Shown here in pieces: positions 13,137 to 18,141 of a stretch of 18,141 nucleotides of DNA (the first letter of the stretch is position 1; each line of letters starts with the position of its first letter). The notes under the pieces were generated by a model that was not told where the DNA came from, did not search any database, and saw only the letters and a list, made by a program, of their open reading frames with translations. The DNA lies in contig DCMF01000077.1 in assembly GCA_002321305.1 (NCBI GenBank), positions 28,411 to 46,551 on the forward strand, written 5' to 3'. The DNA is from Verrucomicrobia bacterium UBA1629 (GTDB lineage Bacteria; Verrucomicrobiota; Kiritimatiellia; RFP12; UBA1067). Both the position numbers and the translations under genes were made by a program.

Positions 13137-14078
13137 ATGACGAGACGCGCACCCCAACATGCGGCGGGCATCGCCGCGCTGACGGTCAACAAGGCGGACG
13201 CGAAAGTCCTTCAGGACTTCCTCGCGCAGAAGTTCGCGCTCTCGCGCCGCGCGGCGAAGGCGATGATCGACGGACGCAGCGTCTGGGTGAACCGCACCTG
13301 CGTCTGGATCGCGCGCTACGCGCTCAAGACGGGCGACCTCGTCGAGGTGCCGACGGCGGTCGTGAAGGGCGCGCAGAAGCAGGCGGCCGCCCGCCCTGCA
13401 ACCCCTGGCTCGCAACCCTCATCCCCCATTCCCCATCCCTCATCCCCCAACCGCCGCCATGTCCGTGTCCTCTGGTCGAACGACAGCTACCTCGTCTGCG
13501 ACAAGCCGGCGGGGCTCGTGAGCTGCGATGACCCGAAGAGCGCGGAGGCGATCCTGCGCGAGCAGGAGGGCATCCCGACGCTGGAGGCCGTCCACCGCCT
13601 CGACCGCGACACGACGGGCTGCCTCCTGTTCGCGAAGAGCCACGCGGCGTTTCTCGCGGCGGTCGAGGTCTTCAAGACGCACAAGGTGTCGAAGACGTAC
13701 CACGCGATCGCCGTGGGGCGCTTCCCGTATGCGCACCAGACGATCGACACGCCGATCGACGGCGAGCCGGCCGTGTCGCGCGTCGCGCGCGAGGCGGCGT
13801 CGGACGACGCCTCGTTCCTGCGCGTCCGCATCGAGACGGGCCGCACGAACCAGATCCGGCGGCACTTGGCGTCCGTGCGCTTCCCGATCGTCGGCGACCG
13901 CGTGTTCGGGCTCAAGCGCGCGCGCGACCCGCGCCTCCTGCAGGTGCCGCGCCAGATGCTGCACGCCTCGACGCTGAAGCTGCCGGATCCGCTCGACCGG
14001 CACGCGGAGATCCGGGCGCACGCGCCGCTGCCGGCGGACTTCCGCGCGACGCTCCGCCTCTTCGGCATGGGCAAGTGA
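13137..14078 (+). CDS. RluA-family pseudouridine synthase with S4 domain
   Basis: This 313-residue enzyme isomerises uridine to pseudouridine in rRNA or tRNA. An N-terminal S4 RNA-binding domain (~15-75, LQDFLAQKFALSRRAAKAMI then DGRSVWVNRTCVW) is joined to the catalytic domain by a linker that contains a repeat-derived Pro/Ser/His stretch (~residues 95-104). The catalytic motif HRLDRDTTG is intact, with nucleophile Asp156; later blocks are SKTYHAIAVG, IETGRTNQIRRHLA and IVGDRVFG. RluC, RluD and RluA-like members share these motifs, so target position cannot be assigned. The ATG at 13137 lies one base after the PAS stop, with AAGG inside that gene's end. An intrinsic terminator follows. Confidence 0.92.
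   Translation: MTRRAPQHAAGIAALTVNKADAKVLQDFLAQKFALSRRAAKAMIDGRSVWVNRTCVWIARYALKTGDLVEVPTAVVKGAQKQAAARPATPGSQPSSPIPHPSSPNRRHVRVLWSNDSYLVCDKPAGLVSCDDPKSAEAILREQEGIPTLEAVHRLDRDTTGCLLFAKSHAAFLAAVEVFKTHKVSKTYHAIAVGRFPYAHQTIDTPIDGEPAVSRVAREAASDDASFLRVRIETGRTNQIRRHLASVRFPIVGDRVFGLKRARDPRLLQVPRQMLHASTLKLPDPLDRHAEIRAHAPLPADFRATLRLFGMGK
13420..13447 (+). repeat. Short heptamer array in the pseudouridine synthase linker
   Basis: Four 7-base units, CATCCCC, CATTCCC, CATCCCT and CATCCCC, are the same unit family as the array in queA about 2 kb away. They encode SSPIPHPSSP in the linker between the S4 and catalytic domains. Confidence 0.85.
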
Positions 14079-14084
14079 CGGGCG

Positions 14085-14103
14085 AACGCGGCCCGCGTTT
14101 TTT
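14085..14103 (+). terminator. Intrinsic terminator after the pseudouridine synthase gene
   Basis: Stem AACGCG (14085-14090), loop GCC, stem CGCGTT (14094-14099) and a run of six T (14098-14103) lie 7 bases after the stop codon. The last T is also the first base of the extended -10 element of the following promoter, so terminator and promoter abut. Confidence 0.8.
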
Positions 14104-14111
14104 GGTATACT
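14103..14111 (+). promoter_or_regulatory. Extended -10 promoter (TGGTATACT) of the XRE-cupin gene
   Basis: TGG plus TATACT (14106-14111), directly after the terminator T-run. The predicted +1 is near 14118, leaving a ~22-base leader that holds GAGGAG (14122-14127) before the ATG at 14140. It probably drives the regulator and the accD-accA-glycosyltransferase genes behind it. Confidence 0.58.
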
Positions 14112-14139
14112 ACACAGGAAAGAGGAGAAAACGAGCAAC

Positions 14140-14703
14140 ATGAGCAAGCCATCGTCTGTCGGCAGCCGGATTCGCACGTACCGCGAGCACCTGAACATGA
14201 GCGTCTACGATCTCGCGCAGAAGAGCGGGATCGACGAGAAGGTCGTCAATTCCATCGAGAAGGACGAGGTCCTGCCCGCGCTGGGCGTCCTGACGAAGCT
14301 CTCCCGCGCGCTCGGCCAGCGGCTCGGCACGTTCATGGACGACCAGTTCAAGCCCGACCCGATCATCACGCGCGCGGCCGACATCGAGGCGGCGAAGGTC
14401 GCGCAGGAGGGCGTGAACACGCTCGGCTACGCGAGCCATTCGCTGGCGCGCGGCAAGCCCGACCGCCACCTGGACCCGTTCCGCATCGAGTTCGCCGCGA
14501 ACGGCGTCGACGAGGTCTCGTCGCATGAGGGCGAGGAGCTGATCATCTGCCTCGCGGGCGAGGTGGAGCTGACCTACGGGCCGGACAAGACAATCCTGAA
14601 GCCGGGCGACACGGCCTACTACAACGCCGTCGTCAAGCACGGCCTGCGCGCGCTGAACGGCCAGCCGGCCTCGATCTACGGCATCGTCTACATGCCATTT
14701 TGA
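14140..14703 (+). CDS. XRE-type HTH and cupin domain transcriptional regulator
   Basis: This 187-residue protein has an N-terminal lambda-repressor-like HTH (~9-62, with LNMSVYDLAQKSGIDEKVVN then SIEKDEV as helices 2-3). A C-terminal cupin_2 barrel (~115-187) carries the motif SSHEGEELIICLAGEVELTY and a later histidine in VVKHGL. Such HTH-cupin proteins sense a small ligand or metal and often control adjacent metabolic genes. Here accD follows after 50 bases, so regulation of acetyl-CoA carboxylase or related metabolism is a reasonable guess, not shown. The start is supported by GAGGAG upstream, although the spacing (12 bases) is long. Length is normal for this family. Confidence 0.88.
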   Translation: MSKPSSVGSRIRTYREHLNMSVYDLAQKSGIDEKVVNSIEKDEVLPALGVLTKLSRALGQRLGTFMDDQFKPDPIITRAADIEAAKVAQEGVNTLGYASHSLARGKPDRHLDPFRIEFAANGVDEVSSHEGEELIICLAGEVELTYGPDKTILKPGDTAYYNAVVKHGLRALNGQPASIYGIVYMPF

Positions 14704-14711
14704 GAAATAAT

Positions 14712-14735
14712 CGAATGGCCGAATCGTCGAATTGT
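14712..14735 (+). repeat. Three imperfect octamers (CGAATNGY) before accD
   Basis: CGAATGGC, CGAATCGT and CGAATTGT stand in direct tandem in the 50-base gap between the regulator and accD. The tract ends just before the strong AAGGAGGGG ribosome binding site (14742-14750). With only three units, chance cannot be excluded. Confidence 0.45.
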
Positions 14736-14753
14736 AGAACCAAGGAGGGGAAA

Positions 14754-15584
14754 ATGGGTTGGTTTGAACCGAAAGCCGAGAAGCCGGCGATCCCGCCGGC
14801 GAAGGCGCTGTGGGCGATCTGCCCGAAGTGCAAGAGCCATTTCGAGAAGTCCGTCTGGAAGGCGAACAACGCGATCTGCCCGAAGTGCAACTACCACGGG
14901 CGGCTCGCCGTCCGCGAACGCATCGCGCAGGTCGCCGACGCGGGCTCGTTCAGCGAGGTCTTCCGGGCGGTGTCCTATTCCGATCACCTTGAGTTCCACG
15001 ACGCGACCGGCCCTTACAAGGCGAAGGTCGAGGCGACGATCAGGAAGTCCGGCGAGACCGAGTCGATCGTCGTGGGCACGTGCACGGTCGAGGGGCATCC
15101 CGTCATGCTCGGCGTGATGGACTTCGGGTTCATGGGCGGCTCGCTCGGCACGGGCACGGGCGAGCGCATCGCGCGGGCCTGCGAGCAGGCGATCGCCGAG
15201 CGGCGTCCGCTGATCCTCTTCTCGGCGTCAGGCGGCGCGCGCATGCACGAGGGCATCCTCTCGCTCATGCAGATGGCGAAGACGGCGGCGGCGATCGCGC
15301 GCCTGAAAGAGGCGGGGCTGCCCTACATCTCGGTGCTGACCGACCCGACGACGGGCGGCGTCTCGGCGAGCTACGCGATGCTCGGCGACATCAACGTGAC
15401 GGAGCCCAAGGCCCTCATCGGCTTTGCGGGGCGGCGCGTCATCGAGAACACGATCCACCAGAAGTTGCCGGACGACTTCCAGTCGGCGGAATATCTCGAA
15501 AAGCACGGCTTCATCGACAAGATCGTCGAGCGCAAGGACCTGAAGAAGTTCCTCGCCAAGATGCTGGGCTACTTCGGGTTCTGA
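14754..15584 (+). CDS. accD: Acetyl-CoA carboxylase carboxyltransferase subunit beta
   Basis: This 276-residue subunit forms the carboxyltransferase with AccA and transfers CO2 from carboxybiotin to acetyl-CoA, giving malonyl-CoA for fatty acid synthesis. The N-terminal zinc ribbon is intact (C23-x2-C26-x15-C42-x2-C45). The crotonase-fold body shows VMDFGFMGGSLGTGTGERIA, LILFSASGGARMHEGILSLM, LTDPTTGGVSASYAMLGD and IGFAGRRVIE, as in E. coli AccD. The ATG at 14754 follows the excellent ribosome binding site AAGGAGGGG; the frame is open upstream to 14700, but that extension is repeat-derived. accA follows after 63 bases, a common arrangement. Biotin carrier and carboxylase genes (accB, accC) are not in this window. 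Confidence 0.96.
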   Translation: MGWFEPKAEKPAIPPAKALWAICPKCKSHFEKSVWKANNAICPKCNYHGRLAVRERIAQVADAGSFSEVFRAVSYSDHLEFHDATGPYKAKVEATIRKSGETESIVVGTCTVEGHPVMLGVMDFGFMGGSLGTGTGERIARACEQAIAERRPLILFSASGGARMHEGILSLMQMAKTAAAIARLKEAGLPYISVLTDPTTGGVSASYAMLGDINVTEPKALIGFAGRRVIENTIHQKLPDDFQSAEYLEKHGFIDKIVERKDLKKFLAKMLGYFGF

Positions 15585-15647
15585 CCCTTCCACCCGCCAT
15601 CCCCTTACCTCTCACCCCCTCACCTCTCAACTTCTCAACCTCTCACC
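15585..15647 (+). repeat. Pyrimidine-rich degenerate repeat leader of accA, no Shine-Dalgarno
   Basis: The whole 63-base gap between accD and accA holds a single G on the + strand. Its right half is built from 7- and 8-base units such as CACCTCT, CAACTTCT and CAACCTCT, related to the heptamers in queA. With no purine-rich stretch there cannot be a Shine-Dalgarno site, so accA initiation must depend on coupling, S1-type binding or another mode. Confidence 0.7.
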
Positions 15648-16451
15648 ATGAACACAACCATGACAGCCTTCGACAGGGTCAAGCTTGCGCGCGACCCGAA
15701 GCGTCCGCACCTGAAGGACTTCATCCGCGAAATCTGCTCCGACTTCGAGGAGCTTCACGGCGACCGTCTCGCGCACGACGACCGCGGGCTTGTCGGCGGG
15801 TTCGGGACGATCGGCGCCGAGAAGGTGCTGATCCTCGGGCACAACAAGGGCGCGACCGTCGAGGAGAACATGGCGGCGAACTTCGGCATGGCGAACCCCG
15901 ACGGCTACCGCAAGGCGATGCGCCTCGCGACGCTGGCGGAGAAGTTCCACGTGCCGGTCGTCACGTTCGTCGACACGCCCGGCGCGTATCCCGGCAAGGA
16001 GGCCGAGGAGCGCGGGCAGGCCGAGGCGATCGCGAAGAGCCTGGAGTTCTTCTCGCGCCTCAAGACGCCGGTCGTCGTCGTCATCACGGGCGAGGGCGGC
16101 TCGGGCGGCGCGCTCGCAATCGCCGTCGGCGACCGCATCCTCATGATGGAGAACGCGGTCTATTCCGTCATCTCCCCCGAAGGGTGCGCGGGCATCCTCT
16201 GGCGCGACGGCAAGAAGGCGCCGGAAGCGGCGGAGGCCCTGAAGATCACGGCGCACGACCTCCAGCGGCTCGGCGCGATCGACGAGATCGTGAAGGAGCC
16301 GGCGGGCGGCGCGCAGAAGAACCACAGGCTCGCCTGCGCGAACGTCAAGAAGGCGGTCCTCAAGGCCCTGAAGGAGCTGAAGGGGCTTTCGGCGGGCGAA
16401 CTTCTCGACGCACGCTACGCGAAGCTCCGCGCCTACGGCAACTTCTACTGA
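15648..16451 (+). CDS. accA: Acetyl-CoA carboxylase carboxyltransferase subunit alpha (short N-terminus)
   Basis: This 267-residue partner of AccD carries the carboxybiotin-binding half of the carboxyltransferase active site. Conserved blocks are DFEELHGDR, NFGMANPDGYRKAMRLA, VTFVDTPGAYPGKEAEERGQ, ITGEGGSGGALAI, YSVISPEGCAGILWRD and the ending RLGAIDEIVKEPAGGA. E. coli AccA has ~319 residues; the missing ~50 are the N-terminal helical hairpin, so this protein begins near VKLARDPKRPHLKDFI. An in-frame ATG at 15660 is an alternative start, but no upstream extension is possible without entering the repeat-filled gap. The short form may be natural or may reflect replacement of the 5' end by the repeat tract. 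Confidence 0.95.
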   Translation: MNTTMTAFDRVKLARDPKRPHLKDFIREICSDFEELHGDRLAHDDRGLVGGFGTIGAEKVLILGHNKGATVEENMAANFGMANPDGYRKAMRLATLAEKFHVPVVTFVDTPGAYPGKEAEERGQAEAIAKSLEFFSRLKTPVVVVITGEGGSGGALAIAVGDRILMMENAVYSVISPEGCAGILWRDGKKAPEAAEALKITAHDLQRLGAIDEIVKEPAGGAQKNHRLACANVKKAVLKALKELKGLSAGELLDARYAKLRAYGNFY

Positions 16452-16464
16452 CGGACGTCGCGCG

Positions 16465-17901
16465 GTGCGGTGCTTTCGCGTCTACTGGGCGTTGGCCTTG
16501 GCGGCGTGTGTCGTCCTGTGCGGCGCCGCCGTGTGGATGGGCGGCCTCAACCAGGACGAGGGCTGGTATCTCTACGCGGCGAATCTCGTGGCGGAGGGGC
16601 AGATGCCCTATCGCGACTTCGCCTTTACGCAGGGTCCGGTGCTGCCGTTCGTCTATTCGGCGTTCACGTGGGTCTGGCGCGCGGGCGGTCTCCTCGGCGC
16701 GCGGCTCGTCACGCTTGCGCTCGGCCTCGTCGGCATCCTGTTCGCCGTGGGGCTGGCGCGGCGGCTGGTCTCGGACGAGAAGCGGAACGAGGCCGCGCTC
16801 GTCGTCTTCTTCCTGCTCGCGACGAACCTCTACCACCTCTACTATCTCGCGATTCCGAAGACATACGCGCTCGCCGGGCTGTTCGTGACAATCGGCTTCT
16901 ACCTGCTGATCTTGGCGCGTGTGTCGGCGGTGGCGGCCCTCGGCACCGGACTTTGCCTCGCGTTCGCGGCGGGGACGCGCACCTCACTCGGCGCGATGCT
17001 CCCGGTCGTCGGTCTGTTCCTGCTCGCCGCGCGGCGATGGAAGGCGCTTGCCCTGTTCTGTGCCGGCGGCTTCGGCGGTCTCGCGCTCGCCTACGGGCCG
17101 TTCCTGCTCGATGCGGGCGCGCGGGCGGGGCTGCTCGCGGCGCAGACCTACCATGCCGCGCGCGGCGGCTTTGACCTCACGTGGACGGTCGGGAGCCTCA
17201 GCCGGCTTGTGCGCTGGTACCTGCCGGTCTTCCTCGTGCTGGGGCTCGGCGGTTTCCGCCGGGCGCGCCTCCTGCTCGCCGCGTTCCTCGCCGTCTTCGC
17301 CGTGCAGATGCTCGCGCCGTTCCCGTATGAGGACTACCAGGTGCCGATCCTGTCGCTGCTCGCCGTCTTCGCCGCCGTGAACTTCGTGTCGCAGGCGACA
17401 TGCCCCGCGCCGCGCGCGCTTTTGCTTGTTCTGGGCCTGTGCTTCGCGACGTCCTTTGGGTCTCCGCTTCTGGAGAAGTGGTCGACGAACGGACAGGATC
17501 GCTTCTGGTCGCTGAAGAAGACGAAGACGGAACTCGCCCAGCTGCGGGACGTCGCAAGGGAGATCAATGCGCTCGATCCGGGCGGGACGACGCTGCTCAC
17601 GCAGGATCTCTACCTCGCGATCGAGACGGGGCGCAAAGTTCCGCGCGGACTGGAGATGGGGCCGTTCGCAATTCTGACGGACGCCGAGTGGCGACGCCTG
17701 CTGACGGCGGCGGAGTGCCCGGTCGCGGCGCTGTCGGGCTACACGTTCGCCATCGAGCCGCCGGTCTGCGACGAGCGCGCGCCTGACCGGCAGCACGCCT
17801 ACTGGAACCTGCTGAAGGAGAACTACCGGTTCGTCGCGAAGGAGGAGGCGTTCGGACAGAACGCGACGCCGCTTCTCATTTTGAAACGGAAGGACCTGTA
17901 G
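16465..17901 (+). CDS. GT-C fold membrane glycosyltransferase (ArnT/PMT, GT39-like)
   Basis: This 478-residue integral membrane protein starts with one helix followed by the periplasmic loop GGLNQDEGWYLYAANLVAEG then QMPYRDFAFTQGP. The D31-E32 pair is the expected metal/catalytic site of GT-C enzymes that use polyprenyl-phosphate sugars. About ten hydrophobic helices run to ~residue 335, then a ~120-residue soluble C-terminal domain follows (WSTNGQDRFWSLKKTKTELA onward). Such enzymes glycosylate lipids or proteins on the periplasmic face; donor and acceptor are unknown. The GTG start at 16465 comes 13 bases after the accA stop with no strong ribosome binding site, so translation may depend on coupling. 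Its 3' end overlaps a probable minus-strand gene by 26 bases. Confidence 0.78.
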   Translation: MRCFRVYWALALAACVVLCGAAVWMGGLNQDEGWYLYAANLVAEGQMPYRDFAFTQGPVLPFVYSAFTWVWRAGGLLGARLVTLALGLVGILFAVGLARRLVSDEKRNEAALVVFFLLATNLYHLYYLAIPKTYALAGLFVTIGFYLLILARVSAVAALGTGLCLAFAAGTRTSLGAMLPVVGLFLLAARRWKALALFCAGGFGGLALAYGPFLLDAGARAGLLAAQTYHAARGGFDLTWTVGSLSRLVRWYLPVFLVLGLGGFRRARLLLAAFLAVFAVQMLAPFPYEDYQVPILSLLAVFAAVNFVSQATCPAPRALLLVLGLCFATSFGSPLLEKWSTNGQDRFWSLKKTKTELAQLRDVAREINALDPGGTTLLTQDLYLAIETGRKVPRGLEMGPFAILTDAEWRRLLTAAECPVAALSGYTFAIEPPVCDERAPDRQHAYWNLLKENYRFVAKEEAFGQNATPLLILKRKDL

Positions 17902-18141
17902 AAAACCGAGCCTTCTCCTGTTGCAGCATCCGCTTCCGCTTGCCGTGCAAAACCTTCCGTTTCCCCCACGCCGCACAACCCGACCTCGCCGCACAATCCA
18001 AGAACACCCGCTCTGGGTCCAGGCTCTGCGCCAGCCCCTCCTCCAGAGATGAGAACGTCATGCGGAAATCTTTCAGGAGTTCCCGGACGACCTCGTGCAT
18101 CGTCCCGTTCGCGCTTCCCGTCTCATTTCCGAGCAGGGCGC
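17876..18141 (-). CDS. Unrecognised protein, C-terminal fragment (cut by right edge)
   Basis: A minus-strand frame is open from the right edge to a stop at 17878-17876, giving at least 87 residues. The visible part contains GNETGSANGTMHEVVRELL, then DFRMTFSSLEEGLAQSLDPE and a basic tail (KRKVLHGKRKRML). The first in-frame ATG in view (18100) may be internal. I do not recognise the family. Evidence for coding is the open frame and the amphipathic look of the protein in a stretch where the + strand has no candidate. It converges on, and slightly overlaps, the end of the glycosyltransferase gene. No terminator with a T-run is visible between them. Confidence 0.42.
   Translation of the reverse strand, partial: ALLGNETGSANGTMHEVVRELLKDFRMTFSSLEEGLAQSLDPERVFLDCAARSGCAAWGKRKVLHGKRKRMLQQEKARFSTGPSVSK

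Noticed and set aside
11444..13447. Heptamer arrays as CRISPR repeats
   Set aside because: Units are 7 bases in direct contact with no spacers, and no cas genes are present; they are microsatellite-like.
17885..17927. GAAGG/CCTTC inverted repeat after the GT-C gene as a bidirectional terminator
   Set aside because: Only about 5 bp, large loop, no T-run on either side.

Overview
The window is high-GC bacterial DNA from a Gram-negative-type (diderm) cell: it carries an Mla-type outer-membrane lipid transport cassette, a polysaccharide export permease and two glycosyltransferase genes. Short multigene operons, recurrent extended -10 promoters without clear -35 boxes, and microsatellite-like tracts inside housekeeping genes would fit an uncultured member of the PVC group (for example Kiritimatiellota). 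That placement is an inference from style and gene content, because no marker gene such as rRNA is present. All confidently called genes are on the + strand; a probable minus-strand gene enters from the right edge.

Layout. (1) 3-1957: the 3' end of a Gfo/Idh/MocA oxidoreductase, then a complete U32-family protein of the tRNA/rRNA hydroxylase type. (2) 1958-2443: 486 bases with no convincing gene. It starts with an extended -10 promoter and is packed with predicted hairpins, including a 121-base irregular stem with many G-U pairs; it reads as a structured leader RNA or ncRNA. (3) 2444-5762: a polysaccharide locus with a Wzm-like ABC-2 permease, followed by a chimeric gene in which the first ~56 residues of a Wzt-type ATPase run in frame into a GT2 domain lacking its N-terminus and then a GT4 domain. 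No intact ATPase for the permease is present. (4) 5796-11123: one promoter followed by five closely spaced genes: mlaE, mlaF, an MCE (mlaD-like) protein, a B12-binding-type radical SAM enzyme, and an ACP-HAD-acyltransferase protein of the FkbH family. (5) 11121-14103: queA and a double-PAS protein, each with a promoter that predicts a nearly leaderless mRNA, then an RluA-type pseudouridine synthase and an intrinsic terminator. (6) 14103-17901: an XRE-cupin regulator, accD, accA and a membrane GT-C glycosyltransferase. (7) 17876-18141: an unrecognised minus-strand C-terminus.

The points most worth a second look are the structured leader (1985-2443), the in-frame wzt/GT2 junction near 3432-3440, and a set of short-period tandem tracts. 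These have 7-, 8- and 9-base units and occur both between genes and inside conserved enzymes (QueA twice, the pseudouridine synthase linker once) without disrupting the recognisable motifs. Several genes start without any Shine-Dalgarno sequence: queA, the PAS gene and accA.

How the genes work together: the Mla cassette (lipid traffic), accD/accA (malonyl-CoA for fatty acids) and the polysaccharide and GT-C genes all concern the envelope. QueA, the U32 protein and the pseudouridine synthase are RNA-modification enzymes. The radical SAM and ACP-FkbH pair, translationally overlapped and placed behind the Mla genes, looks like a small uncharacterised modification module.
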